Shown here: positions 54,426-63,532 of the stretch, one piece after another
How the letters are laid out: every line of letters starts with the position of its first letter
Numbering within the stretch: position 1 is the stretch's first letter
Assembly (NCBI RefSeq): GCF_016887965.1
Contig: NZ_JAFDVD010000009.1
Coordinates: 124,001-188,000 of the forward strand
Direction of reading: 5' to 3'
Source of the DNA: Phycicoccus sonneratiae
Lineage (GTDB): Bacteria; Actinomycetota; Actinomycetes; Actinomycetales; Dermatophilaceae
Length of the DNA: 64,000 nt
The notes under the pieces: model-generated
What the model was told of the DNA's origin: nothing
Database searches by the model: none
The model's input: the letters and a program-made list of their open reading frames with translations, nothing else
Program-made: the position numbers and the translations under genes

Positions 54426-54968
54426 ATGTCCGTGGTGCGCCGCATCGCCCGACCGCTGCTCGCGTCGATGTTCGTCGTCGGTGGCGTCGACCAGCTGAAG
54501 CACCCGTCGGCGAAGTCCGCCACGGCACGCCCGGTCGTCGCGAAGGTCGCCCCGTTGCTGGGCCTCCCCGACGACACCGAGCTCCTCGTGCGGGCCAACG
54601 GCGTCGCGATGGTCGGGGCCGGCGCCCTGCTCGCCCTCGGCCGCTTCCCCCGGCTCTCGGCCACCGTGCTCGCCGCCACGCTCGTCCCCACGACGGTGGC
54701 CGCCCACCAGTACTGGCGCGAGGAGGACGAGACGGTCCGGGCCCAGCAGCGCACGCACTTCTACAAGAACCTCGGGCTCCTCGGCGGCCTGCTCCTCGCC
54801 GCCGTCGACACCGAGGGCCGCCCCGGGCTGGCCTACCGGGCCCACCTCGCGAGCGAGAGCGTCCAGCGCGCCGCGCGCACCACCCGGCGCGAGGCCCGCC
54901 ACGTCGTCCACGAGGCCGCCACCGAGGCCAGGCTCAAGGCGGCCCAGGCGCAGCATGCCTTCTCCTGA
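54426..54968 (+). CDS. DoxX family membrane protein
   Basis: A 180-residue protein with four hydrophobic segments in its first 130 residues ([64 protein letters not shown]). It matches the DoxX family, which in mycobacteria forms a membrane complex with superoxide dismutase and a thiosulfate sulfurtransferase-like partner. The C-terminal 45 residues are a charged helix rich in Arg and Ala. It overlaps aroA by 14 bp, so the two are co-transcribed. Whether it serves oxidative-stress defence along with SodN or SigR is inference. Confidence 0.88.
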   Translation: MSVVRRIARPLLASMFVVGGVDQLKHPSAKSATARPVVAKVAPLLGLPDDTELLVRANGVAMVGAGALLALGRFPRLSATVLAATLVPTTVAAHQYWREEDETVRAQQRTHFYKNLGLLGGLLLAAVDTEGRPGLAYRAHLASESVQRAARTTRREARHVVHEAATEARLKAAQAQHAFS

Positions 54969-56247
54969 CTGGTCGGCCCCCACCGCCGCGGGGCCGCTGC
55001 ACGCCCGGGTGGTCCTCCCCGGCAGCAAGTCGCTGACCAACCGCTACCTCGTCCTCTCCGCGCTCGCCGGTGACGTCTCCCGGCTGCGGGCCCCCCTCCG
55101 CTCCCGCGACACCCTCCTCATGGCCGGCGCCCTGCGCACCCTCGGGGTCGGGGTCGAGGACGTCGACGACGGCGACTGGCTCGTCACCCCCGGCCGGCTC
55201 GTCGGCGGCGGTGTCGTCGACTGCGGCCTCGCCGGCAACGTCATGCGCTTCGTCCCCCCGCTCGCCGGCCTCGCCGACGGCCCGGTGCGCTTCGACGGCG
55301 ACGAGGGCGCGCGGGTGCGGCCGATGGCCCCCGTCCTCGAGGCGCTGCGCGGCCTCGGTGTCGAGGTCGACGACGACGGACGCGGCGGGCTGCCCTTCAC
55401 CGTCCGGGGCCGCGGGTCGGTCCGTGGCGGCACGGTGACCATCGACGCGTCGGCGTCCTCGCAGTTCGTGTCCGGCCTGCTGCTCTCGGCGGCCCGCTTC
55501 GACGAGGGCGTCACCGTGCGCCACGACGGCAAGGCCGTGCCGAGCCTGCCGCACATCGAGATGACCGTCGAGACCCTCCGCGACGCCGGGGTCGTCGTCG
55601 ACGACGCCGACGTCCACACCTGGCGGGTCGAGCCCAGCGAGGTCAACGCCCTCGACGTGCAGGTCGAGCCCGACCTCTCGAACGCCGCCCAGTTCCTCGC
55701 CGCCGCGCTCGTCACCGGCGGCACGGTCCACGTCCCCGGCTGGCCGCAGTACACGACGCAGGGCGGTGACTTCGTCCGCGAGGTCCTCGACATGATGGGC
55801 GCCGAGGTCGTCCTCGACCGCTCCGGCCTCACCGTCACCGGCGGCGACGGCATCCTCGGCGTCGACGTCGACCTCCACGACTCCAGCGAGCTCACCCCGG
55901 TCGTCGCGGCCCTCTGCGCGCTCGCCGACTCCCCCAGCGTCATCCGCGGCGTCGCGCACATCCGCGGCCACGAGACCGACCGCCTCGCGGCGCTGCGGGC
56001 CGAGCTCTCCGGTGTCGGCGCCGACGTCCAGGAGACCGACGACGGTCTGCGCATCACGCCGAAACCGTTGCGCGGCAACTACTTCCGCACGTACCACGAC
56101 CACCGCATGGTGATGGCGGCCGCCGTGCTCGGCCTGGCCACCCCGGGCGTCGTCGTCGAGGACGTCGGCACGGTGGCCAAGACGATGCCCGAGTTCACGA
56201 GCCTCTGGGACCGGATGCTCCACGAGCGGGTCGCTGCGGGCGCCTGA
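54955..56247 (+). CDS. aroA: 3-phosphoshikimate 1-carboxyvinyltransferase (EPSP synthase)
   Basis: AroA joins shikimate-3-phosphate and phosphoenolpyruvate in the shikimate pathway. The 430-residue protein has [35 protein letters not shown] (the PEP and glyphosate region), [16 protein letters not shown] and [19 protein letters not shown]. Asn-Val replaces the Thr-Ala of the common class I GTAMRP motif, as in the actinobacterial branch. ATG 54955 lies inside the end of the DoxX gene, and the stop shares one base with rsgA (TGATG). Confidence 0.96.
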   Translation: MPSPDWSAPTAAGPLHARVVLPGSKSLTNRYLVLSALAGDVSRLRAPLRSRDTLLMAGALRTLGVGVEDVDDGDWLVTPGRLVGGGVVDCGLAGNVMRFVPPLAGLADGPVRFDGDEGARVRPMAPVLEALRGLGVEVDDDGRGGLPFTVRGRGSVRGGTVTIDASASSQFVSGLLLSAARFDEGVTVRHDGKAVPSLPHIEMTVETLRDAGVVVDDADVHTWRVEPSEVNALDVQVEPDLSNAAQFLAAALVTGGTVHVPGWPQYTTQGGDFVREVLDMMGAEVVLDRSGLTVTGGDGILGVDVDLHDSSELTPVVAALCALADSPSVIRGVAHIRGHETDRLAALRAELSGVGADVQETDDGLRITPKPLRGNYFRTYHDHRMVMAAAVLGLATPGVVVEDVGTVAKTMPEFTSLWDRMLHERVAAGA

Positions 56248-57275
56248 TGGCGAGGTCGACGCGCGACTACGACGAGTCCGACGTCCGCATCCGTCCCAAC
56301 CGCCGGGGGTCGCGCCCGCGCAGCAAGGACCGCCCGGCCCACGCCGACGCCGTCCGCGGCCGCGTCCTGGGGGTCGACCGCGGCCGCTACCGGGTGCTCG
56401 TCGGCGACACCGGTGACCGGCACGACGTCACGGCGATGCGGGCCCGCGAGCTCGGCCGCAAGGGCATCGTCGTCGGCGACGAGGTGCACCTCGTCGGGGA
56501 CACGACCGGCGCCGAGGGCAGCCTGGCGCGCATCGTGCGCATCTCGCCGCGGGTCACCGTGCTGCGCCGGACCGCCGACGACACCGACCCCGTCGAGCGG
56601 GTCCTCGTCGCGAACGCCGAGCAGCTCGTCGTCGTCTCGGCGCTGACCAACCCCGAGCCCCGCCCCCGCCTCATCGACCGCTGCCTCGTCGCCGCGTACG
56701 ACGCCGGGATGGAGCCGCTGCTGCTGCTCACGAAGGCCGACCTCACCGACCCCGCGCCGTTCCTCGAGCAGTACGCCCCGCTGTCCGTGCACCACGTCGT
56801 CACCTCGCGGGCCCCCGACGGCTCGATCATCGGTCTCGACGCCGTCCACGAGGCGCTCGCGGGCCGGGTCAGCGTCCTCGTCGGCCACTCGGGGGTCGGC
56901 AAGTCCACCCTCGTCAACGCCCTCGTGCCCGACGCCCTGCGTGCGGTCGGCGTCGTCAACGACGTCACGGGTCGCGGCCGGCACACCTCCACCTCCGCTG
57001 TGGCCCTGCCTCTGCCCGACGACGACGGCTGGGTCGTCGACACCCCGGGCGTGCGCTCCTTCGGCCTGGCCCACGTCGACCCGGCGCGCATCGTCACCCA
57101 CTTCCCCGACCTCGAGCCGGGGACCGAGGAGTGTCCGCGCGGCTGCACCCACGACGAGGAGGAGTGCGCCCTCGACGCCTGGGTCGCGAGCGGTGCGGCC
57201 GGACCCGCGGGCCCGGCCCGGTTGGATTCGCTGCGCCGCCTGCTGCGCACGCGGACGGCCGCGGGCGAGGAGTAG
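56247..57275 (+). CDS. rsgA: Ribosome small-subunit GTPase A
   Basis: RsgA is a circularly permuted GTPase that checks late 30S subunit assembly. The 342-residue protein has an OB-fold N-terminal part (about 38-110), then the G motifs in permuted order: TKAD (G4), VLVGHSGVGKSTLVNAL (G1), the GRGRHTST switch and DTPGVRSFGL (G3). The C-terminal zinc site is CPRGCTHDEEECAL. It follows aroA with a TGATG overlap. In many actinobacteria hisN comes next. Here an oligopeptide transport operon lies in between. Confidence 0.95.
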   Translation: MARSTRDYDESDVRIRPNRRGSRPRSKDRPAHADAVRGRVLGVDRGRYRVLVGDTGDRHDVTAMRARELGRKGIVVGDEVHLVGDTTGAEGSLARIVRISPRVTVLRRTADDTDPVERVLVANAEQLVVVSALTNPEPRPRLIDRCLVAAYDAGMEPLLLLTKADLTDPAPFLEQYAPLSVHHVVTSRAPDGSIIGLDAVHEALAGRVSVLVGHSGVGKSTLVNALVPDALRAVGVVNDVTGRGRHTSTSAVALPLPDDDGWVVDTPGVRSFGLAHVDPARIVTHFPDLEPGTEECPRGCTHDEEECALDAWVASGAAGPAGPARLDSLRRLLRTRTAAGEE

Positions 57276-57318
57276 CTCCCCGGCCCGCGGCCGTCGTGGG
57301 TGGTGCGGTGCTGCGGGC

Positions 57319-58539
57319 TCAGCCCTGGTTGTCGCGCGTGTCCTCGACGACCCGGGTCGGGTCGGACACCTGCGGGGTGTCCTCGGTGGCCGGCGGACGG
57401 GCCCGGTCCTCGGCCTGGCCGCTGTCGAGCTCCTCGCCGCCGCCCTCGGCGCCGAGGCCGGCCCCGGCGTCGACGAGGTCGTCGGTGTCGGTGCTGACGA
57501 AGCGGTCGTCGGGCTCGATGCCGGTCACGTCGACCGTCTCGACGACGAGCCGCGGCTCGGCGAAGTGGCAGGCCGACAGGTGCTCGCCGTGGCCGTCGGC
57601 CCGCGGCTCGAGCTCGGGCTCGAGGGTGGAGCAGACGTCCTGCGCCTTCCAGCACCGGGTGTGGAACCGGCAGCCGCTCGGCGGGTTCGCAGGCGACGGC
57701 ACGTCGCCGACGAGCACGATCTGGTCGCGCTTGCCCCGCAGCGTCGGGTCGGGCACCGGGACCGCCGAGAGGAGGGCCTGGGTGTACGGGTGCGTCGGAC
57801 GGGCGTAGACCTCGTCCTCCTCCCCGAGCTCGGCCATCCGCCCGAGGTACATGACGCCGACCCGGTCGGAGATGTGCCGGACGACGGACAGGTCGTGGGC
57901 GATGAACACGTACGCCAGCCCGAGCTCGTCCTGGAGCTTCTCCATGAGGTTGACGACCTGGGCCTGCACCGACACGTCGAGCGCGGAGACCGGCTCGTCG
58001 CAGATGAGCACCTTCGGGTTGAGCGCGATGCCCCGGGCGATGCCGATGCGCTGGCGCTGGCCGCCGGAGAACTGGTGCGGGTAGCGGTTGATGTGCTCGG
58101 GGTTGAGCCCGACGAGGTCGAGGAGCTCCTGGACCCGCTGGCGCCGCCCGCCCTTGGGGACGACGTCGGCGTGGATCTCGAACGGCTCGCCGATGATGTC
58201 GCCGACCGTCATCCTCGGGTTGAGCGACGTGTACGGGTCCTGGAAGACGATCTGGATGTCGCGGCGCAGGCGGCGGGTGTCGCGGGCCGAGGCCCCCGAC
58301 CAGTCCTGACCCTCGAAGGTCACGCTGCCCGCGGTCGGCTCCTCGAGCCGCATGAGCAGCCGGCCGAGGGTGGACTTGCCGCAGCCGGACTCGCCGACGA
58401 TGCCGAGCGTCTCGCCCTTGTGCAGGTCGAAGGACACCCCGTCGACGGCCTTGACGTGGCCGACGGTGCGCCGCAGCACGCCCCGCTTGATGGGGTAGTG
58501 CTTGACCAGGTTCTGGGCGCTGAGGACGACCTCAGGCAT
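57319..58539 (-). CDS. Oligopeptide/dipeptide ABC importer, ATP-binding protein (OppF/DppF type)
   Basis: A 406-residue ATPase with Walker [15 protein letters not shown] near residue 53, signature [16 protein letters not shown], Walker [14 protein letters not shown] and the C-terminal oligopeptide-transport zinc-finger-like region ([16 protein letters not shown]). After this region an acidic, low-complexity tail of about 85 residues runs to the end, which is not usual in OppF. The ATG at 58539 overlaps the OppD-type gene by 8 nt and has GAGG in range. It is the last gene of a five-gene importer operon. Confidence 0.93.
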   Translation of the reverse strand: MPEVVLSAQNLVKHYPIKRGVLRRTVGHVKAVDGVSFDLHKGETLGIVGESGCGKSTLGRLLMRLEEPTAGSVTFEGQDWSGASARDTRRLRRDIQIVFQDPYTSLNPRMTVGDIIGEPFEIHADVVPKGGRRQRVQELLDLVGLNPEHINRYPHQFSGGQRQRIGIARGIALNPKVLICDEPVSALDVSVQAQVVNLMEKLQDELGLAYVFIAHDLSVVRHISDRVGVMYLGRMAELGEEDEVYARPTHPYTQALLSAVPVPDPTLRGKRDQIVLVGDVPSPANPPSGCRFHTRCWKAQDVCSTLEPELEPRADGHGEHLSACHFAEPRLVVETVDVTGIEPDDRFVSTDTDDLVDAGAGLGAEGGGEELDSGQAEDRARPPATEDTPQVSDPTRVVEDTRDNQG

Positions 58540-59569
58540 CGATGACCTCCTCGGCGAAGTGGCAGGCCGACAGCCGGCCGGGGGCGACCTCCCGGAGCTC
58601 CGGGCGGTCGGTGCGGCAGACGTCCTGCGCCATCCGGCAGCGCGGGTTGAAGGCGCAGCCCGGCGGGATCCGCATGAGGTTCGGCGGCAGGCCACCGATC
58701 GCCGCGAGGGTCTGGCCCTTCTGGTCCAGGCGCGGGATGGACTCGAGGAGCCCCCGCGTGTACGGGTGCGCCGGCGAGGCGTAGAGCGCGTCGACGTCGG
58801 CCTTCTCGACGAGCCGGCCGGCGTACATCACCGCGATGCGGTCCGCGACGTCGGCGACGACGCCGAGGTCGTGGGTGATGAGGATGAGCCCCATCTGGCG
58901 CTCCTCCTGCAGCTCCTCGAGCAGGCTCATGATCTGCGCCTGCACCGTGACGTCGAGGGCCGTCGTCGGCTCGTCGGCGATGAGCACCGCCGGGTCGAGC
59001 GCGATGGCCATCGCGATCATGATGCGCTGGCGCATGCCGCCGGAGAACTGGTGCGGGTAGGCCTTGACGCGCTCGCGCGCCGCCGGGATCTGCACCCGCT
59101 CCATGAGCCGGACGGCCTGCTGGAGGGCGTCGGACTTGTTCATCCCGCGGTGGACGCGGAACATCTCGGCGATCTGCCACCCGACCGGGAAGACCGGGTT
59201 GAGCGACGAGAGCGCGTCCTGGAAGATCATCGAGACCTCGGGGCCGCGGGTCTTGCGCCGCTGCTCCTCCGGCATCGTCAGCAGGTCCTGGCCGCAGTAG
59301 CGGATGTGACCCGAGGGGATGACCGCCGGCGGCATGTCGAGGATGCCCATGATCGCCTGCGCGGTGACCGACTTGCCGGAGCCGGACTCCCCGAGGATGG
59401 CCAGGGACTCGCCCTGGTGCAGCTCGAAGGAGACCCCGTTGATCGCGGTCGCGATGCCGTCGGCGGTGTGGAACTCGACGAAGAGGTCCTCGACCTCGAG
59501 CAGCACCCCGTCCTGGGGCTCGTAGCGGACCCGGGCGTCGTCCGTCCGGGTGGTGTCCTGAACCGTCAT
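58532..59569 (-). CDS. Oligopeptide/dipeptide ABC importer, ATP-binding protein (OppD/DppD type)
   Basis: A 345-residue ATPase with Walker [17 protein letters not shown] loop [19 protein letters not shown], signature [16 protein letters not shown], Walker [14 protein letters not shown] and the C-terminal peptide-transporter region [14 protein letters not shown]. It pairs with the following OppF-type ATPase. ATG 59569 follows GAAGGAGA. It is 10 nt downstream of the OppC-type gene. Confidence 0.94.
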   Translation of the reverse strand: MTVQDTTRTDDARVRYEPQDGVLLEVEDLFVEFHTADGIATAINGVSFELHQGESLAILGESGSGKSVTAQAIMGILDMPPAVIPSGHIRYCGQDLLTMPEEQRRKTRGPEVSMIFQDALSSLNPVFPVGWQIAEMFRVHRGMNKSDALQQAVRLMERVQIPAARERVKAYPHQFSGGMRQRIMIAMAIALDPAVLIADEPTTALDVTVQAQIMSLLEELQEERQMGLILITHDLGVVADVADRIAVMYAGRLVEKADVDALYASPAHPYTRGLLESIPRLDQKGQTLAAIGGLPPNLMRIPPGCAFNPRCRMAQDVCRTDRPELREVAPGRLSACHFAEEVIDA

Positions 59570-59579
59570 GACGTCTCCT

Positions 59580-60506
59580 TCACCGGTTCTTCGGGTCGAG
59601 GGCGTCACGGACCACGTCACCGAGCATGATGAACGCGAGGACCGCCAGGGACAGGAACAGGCTGGGGAAGAAGAGCATGTGCGGGGTGGTGCGCATGCCG
59701 ACGACCGCGGCGCTGATGTCGACGCCCCACGAGACGGTCGGGGGCTGGAGGCCGATGCCCAGGTAGGACAGCGTCGCCTCGGCCGAGATGTAGGCACCGA
59801 GGTTGATCGTCGCGACGACGATCATCGGGGCCAGGGCGTTCGGGACGATGTGGGAGCGGATGACCCGCCACGGGCTCGCGCCGAGGGCACGGGCCGCCTG
59901 CACGTAGTCGTTCGGCTTGACCTGGATGACGCTGGAGCGCATGAGGCGCGCCATGCTCGGCCAGCCGAGGACGACGAGGGCGAGCACGACCTTGAGGACG
60001 ATGAGGAAGTAGTTGTCCGTGGCCGGCAGCGTGACGAGGACGATGACCGCACCGAGCAGCAGCGGGATGGCGAAGAAGATGTCGCCGAGCCGCGAGAGCA
60101 GGGTGTCGGTCCAGCCGCCGGCGTACCCCGCGAACACGCCGACGGTGCCGCCGACGAGCGTCGTGAGGACGGTGGAGAGCAGGCCGACGAGGATCGAGGC
60201 CCGCGCGCCGTAGATGCACCGGGAGTAGATGTCGTAGCCCTGGATGTCGCGTCCGAACCACGCCTCGCTGTTCGGCCGCACGCGGGCGTCGGACAGGACC
60301 GCCTGCGTGGGGTCGGTGCTCGTGAAGAGGCTCGGCCAGATGGCCATGAGCAGGAACACGGCGATGAGGGCCGAGGAGATCCAGAAGAAGGGGCTCCGGC
60401 GCATCGTGCGCCAGGCGTCGGAGGCCAGCGAGCGGGCCGGCCCGGTGTCGCCGCCCTCGTGGGTCGGGGCAGCGGAGGTGGTCTCGGCGATGGCGGCGTC
60501 ACTCAT
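59580..60506 (-). CDS. Oligopeptide/dipeptide ABC importer permease (OppC/DppC type)
   Basis: A 308-residue permease. The cytoplasmic N-terminus is followed by six membrane helices. It has the OppC motif GRDIQGYDIYSRCIYGARASILVG and the EAA loop YVQAARALGASPWRVIRSHIVPNALAPMIV, which meets the ATPases. ATG 60506 overlaps the OppB-type gene by 8 nt (ATGAGTGA). Confidence 0.94.
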   Translation of the reverse strand: MSDAAIAETTSAAPTHEGGDTGPARSLASDAWRTMRRSPFFWISSALIAVFLLMAIWPSLFTSTDPTQAVLSDARVRPNSEAWFGRDIQGYDIYSRCIYGARASILVGLLSTVLTTLVGGTVGVFAGYAGGWTDTLLSRLGDIFFAIPLLLGAVIVLVTLPATDNYFLIVLKVVLALVVLGWPSMARLMRSSVIQVKPNDYVQAARALGASPWRVIRSHIVPNALAPMIVVATINLGAYISAEATLSYLGIGLQPPTVSWGVDISAAVVGMRTTPHMLFFPSLFLSLAVLAFIMLGDVVRDALDPKNR

Positions 60507-61428
60507 GGCTGATCCTCGGGTCGAGCAGGCCGTACAGGAGGTCGACGAGCAGGTTGACGACGAGGTAGACGATCACGAGGAAGGTCACCGCGCCGACGAC
60601 CGAGGCGCCGTCGCGCACCCGGATCGCGCGGAACACGTAGCCGCCGATGCCCGGGATGTTGAAGATGCCCTCGGTGACGACCGCACCACCGAGCAGCGCC
60701 CCGAAGTCGAAGCCGATGAAGGTGACGACGGGGATGAGCGAGTTGCGCAGCGCGTGCAGGCCGTAGGCCCGGCGCTTGGTGAGGCCCTTGGAGATCGCGG
60801 TGCGGACATAGTCCGAGCGCAGGTTCTCGACGAGGTTGGTGCGCATGAGGCGGGACACGTAGGCCACCGAGAGCGAGCCGAGCACGATGGCCGGCAGGAG
60901 CAGCTGGTAGACCGACGGGTTGCTCGACGTGACCGTCACCGGGAACCACCCGAGCCGGGTGCCCAGGTACAGCTGGGCGAGGTTGCCGATGACGAAGATC
61001 GGGATCGAGATGAGGACGAGGGTCGACACCAGGACGAGGTTGTCGAGGAAGCCGCCACGTCTGATGCCGGTGAGGACACCGGCGAGGATGCCGATGCCGG
61101 TCTCGATGAGCACCGCCATGAGGGCGAGCTTGCCGGTGACGGGGACGCGCAGCTTGAGCTGGTCGGCCACCGGGATGTTGTTCGACGTCGTGCCCAGGTC
61201 GCCCTTGGCGAGGTTGAGCACGTACTTGCCGTACTGCACCGGCAGCGGCTTGTCGAGGTTGTACTTCTGGATGTACGCGGCGCGGTACGCCGGGGAGCAC
61301 GGGCGCTCGCCGCACTTGCCCGCGACGGGGTCGCCCGGTAGGGCGAAGACCATCGCGAAGATGAGGAACGTCGCGCCCAGGATCACGGGAATCATCTGGA
61401 GGATCCGTCGGATGATGTAGGTGCCCAC
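60499..61428 (-). CDS. Oligopeptide/dipeptide ABC importer permease (OppB/DppB type)
   Basis: A 309-residue permease with the N-terminal helix YIIRRILQMIPVILGATFLIFAMVFALPGDP typical of OppB and the EAA loop YVRTAISKGLTKRRAYGLHALRNSLIPVV. The GTG at 61428 is preferred over GTG 61434 because AGGAGG then lies 5 nt upstream instead of touching the start. It follows the binding-protein gene after a gap of 213 bp that contains a strong hairpin. Confidence 0.94.
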   Translation of the reverse strand: MGTYIIRRILQMIPVILGATFLIFAMVFALPGDPVAGKCGERPCSPAYRAAYIQKYNLDKPLPVQYGKYVLNLAKGDLGTTSNNIPVADQLKLRVPVTGKLALMAVLIETGIGILAGVLTGIRRGGFLDNLVLVSTLVLISIPIFVIGNLAQLYLGTRLGWFPVTVTSSNPSVYQLLLPAIVLGSLSVAYVSRLMRTNLVENLRSDYVRTAISKGLTKRRAYGLHALRNSLIPVVTFIGFDFGALLGGAVVTEGIFNIPGIGGYVFRAIRVRDGASVVGAVTFLVIVYLVVNLLVDLLYGLLDPRISHE

Positions 61429-61573
61429 CGTCACCTCCTGAGGACTCGGGACGCCTCGTCGATCGTCACGACGACGGCGTCGGGTTGGGTTACCGGGATG
61501 AACCTAGACCATGCACTGAGACGGTGGTAGACGCGGGACCCGGCATCCTGCGCGTGCGCCGCCCCGACACGGC

Positions 61574-61607
61574 CGTCGGCCTGCCAGCAGGTGCTGACAG
61601 GCCGACG
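61574..61607 (-). terminator. Hairpin between the oligopeptide-binding protein gene and its permease genes
   Basis: Ten-bp arms CGTCGGCCTG and CAGGCCGACG, with an inner CAGCA/TGCTG stem, lie 34 nt after the binding-protein stop. There is no T-run. Such hairpins often let the binding protein be made in excess over the membrane parts. Confidence 0.65.
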
Positions 61608-61641
61608 ACGCGTGCAGTGAGGGACCTGGTGGTTCCTCAGG

Positions 61642-63300
61642 TCACTTGACCGCCACCGACGTGAAGTCGATGGTGCCGAACGCGGTGATCTTCACGCCGG
61701 TGACCTTGTCGGACCAGCCCATGGTGGTCTTGCCGTACCACATGGGGATCGCCGGCATGTCGGTGGCGAGGAGCGCCTCGGCCTGCTGGTACTTCGAGTT
61801 CGCCGCCGCGGCGTCCTGCTCGGCAGCAGCCTCACCGAGGAGCTTGTCGAACTCCGGGTTGGAGTAGTCGCCGTCGTTCGAGGACGCGCCGGTCTTGAAG
61901 ATCGGGGCGAGGAAGTTCTCGATCGACGGGTAGTCCATCTGCCAACCCGTACGGAACATGCCCTTCATCTTCCGCTCACCGATCTGCGTGCGGAAGGTGG
62001 CGAAGTCGACGACACCGGTCGCGACGCAGTCGACGCCCAGGGCCTGCTTGATGCTGTTGCAGGTGGCCTCGGTCCAGTCCTTGTGGGCGGCGTCGGCGTT
62101 GTAGGAGAGGGTGATCTTGTCGCCCTTGAAGCCGCCGGCCTCCTGGAGGAGGGCCTTGGCCTTGGCCGGGTCGTACTTGCACCACTCGCCGCACTGGTCG
62201 GCCTTGTAGCCGTCGACGACCGGGGAGACCCAGCCGGTGGCGGGCTGACGCGTGCCGTTGAAGATCTGCTTGACGATGGTGTCACGGTCGATCGCCATGG
62301 AGATCGCGTGACGGATCTTCGGGTCCGCGTAGTTCGGGTCGACCTTGGTCGGCGCGAAGGTGACCGTCTGGATGACGCCGGTCTCCTTCTCCGCGTTGCG
62401 GTCCGGGAGGTCCTGCTTGTACTTCTCGTCGATGAGCGCGCTGGTCGGGATCTCGTCCGTGATGTCCAGGTTGTTCGCGATCACGTCGTTGTACGCCGCG
62501 TCGGACTGCTGGTAGATCTTGAAGGTGATCTTGTCGACCTTGCCGCCGAAGTCGCCGCTGTAGTCGGCGAACTTGGACAGGACGATGGACTGCTCCTTGT
62601 TCCAGGCGTCCAGCTTGTACGGGCCCGAGCCGACCGGCTTGTCGCCGAAGGCCTTCGGGTCGGTGAAGAAGACGTCGGGGAGCGGCGAGAACGCCGAGTA
62701 GCCGAGACGGACCGGGAGGTTCGAGACCTTCTCGGAGGTCTTGATCGTGAAGGTGTAGTCGTCGACGACCTTGAGGCCGGTCAGCTTGTCGGCCTTGGCC
62801 TTGCCGGCGCCGGCGCACGGGTCGTCGCCCTCACCGGTGCACTGGGTGTCGCCGAAGCCCTCGATCGGCTCCATGAAGTAGCCCGAGCTCTGGCCGTTGG
62901 GGCCGTACGCGGCGTAGTTCCACGCGTCGACGAAGTTCTTGGCCTTGATCTCGGTGCCGTCGTGGAACTTGCGGCCCTGCTTGAGCTTGACCGTGAAGTT
63001 CTGGTTGTCCGTCGTGTCGATGGACTCCGCGAGGTCGTTCGTCGGCTTGGCGGTCTCGGCGTCGTAGTGCACCAGCTTGGAGAAGATCGCGTCGATGACG
63101 TTGCCGCCACAGGTCTCCGTGGTGTTGCTCGGGACCAGCGGGTTCTCCGGGTTGCAGCCACGGACGGTGATCTCGCCGCCCGTCTTGCCGCCCGCCGCCG
63201 AGGTGTCGTCGCCCCCGCTGTCCCCGCTGCCGCAACCGGCAGCGAGAAGAGCGACGGCGGACATGGCCGCAACGGCGACCGTGCGAGCAGTTCCTCGCAT
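61642..63300 (-). CDS. Oligopeptide/dipeptide ABC importer, substrate-binding lipoprotein
   Basis: A 552-residue binding protein of the SBP family 5 type. A signal peptide ends in the lipobox LAAGC (Cys near residue 23), then a Gly/Asp/Ser-rich tether. The mature part shows the family pattern with LKQGRKFHDGTEIKAKNFVDAWNYA, VGSGPYKL and PKIRHAISMAIDRDTIVKQIFNG. Four further cysteines (CNPENPL, TCGG, QCTGEGDDPC) may form disulfides outside the cell. ATG 63300 follows ACAGGAGGA. It is the first gene of the importer operon. The ligand is unknown. Confidence 0.93.
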   Translation of the reverse strand: MRGTARTVAVAAMSAVALLAAGCGSGDSGGDDTSAAGGKTGGEITVRGCNPENPLVPSNTTETCGGNVIDAIFSKLVHYDAETAKPTNDLAESIDTTDNQNFTVKLKQGRKFHDGTEIKAKNFVDAWNYAAYGPNGQSSGYFMEPIEGFGDTQCTGEGDDPCAGAGKAKADKLTGLKVVDDYTFTIKTSEKVSNLPVRLGYSAFSPLPDVFFTDPKAFGDKPVGSGPYKLDAWNKEQSIVLSKFADYSGDFGGKVDKITFKIYQQSDAAYNDVIANNLDITDEIPTSALIDEKYKQDLPDRNAEKETGVIQTVTFAPTKVDPNYADPKIRHAISMAIDRDTIVKQIFNGTRQPATGWVSPVVDGYKADQCGEWCKYDPAKAKALLQEAGGFKGDKITLSYNADAAHKDWTEATCNSIKQALGVDCVATGVVDFATFRTQIGERKMKGMFRTGWQMDYPSIENFLAPIFKTGASSNDGDYSNPEFDKLLGEAAAEQDAAAANSKYQQAEALLATDMPAIPMWYGKTTMGWSDKVTGVKITAFGTIDFTSVAVK

Positions 63301-63519
63301 GGATGTCCTCCTGTGTGATGTGGTCGCCACCCGGTGTGGGTGGTCGTTCCGTGAGGCGCCCCGGTCGGGTGCACCACGATGGCATCGCCCTCCGGCGTGC
63401 GCGGTCCACACAACACCACGGACGGGCCCGAGGGAAGGTTCGTGCCCGGCCGATACCCGATTGTGACCGGATCGCGACCGACTCGTCGCCGGGGCCGAAA
63501 GATCTTCGGCACGAGCCGC
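63301..63519. other. Divergent non-coding region between the oligopeptide operon and the HisN-type gene
   Basis: No gene is seen in these 219 bp. An inverted repeat GCCGAA-AGATC-TTCGGC lies at 63494-63510, just upstream of the predicted -10 of the phosphatase gene. No convincing promoter was found for the importer operon. Confidence 0.5.
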
Positions 63520-63525
63520 TACGGT
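63520..63525 (+). promoter_or_regulatory. Predicted -10 of leaderless HisN-type gene
   Basis: TACGGT, 7 nt before the GTG at 63533, with no ribosome site. Confidence 0.5.
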
Positions 63526-63532
63526 GAGCCTC

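Noticed and set aside
59568-61341. Long plus-strand frames
   Set aside because: They are antisense to the OppB and OppC type permeases, with very charged low-complexity translations.
63494-63510. Inverted repeat GCCGAA-AGATC-TTCGGC as a defined operator
   Set aside because: It is short and only one copy is present. The position is suggestive but not enough to name a regulator, so it is only mentioned in the region note.
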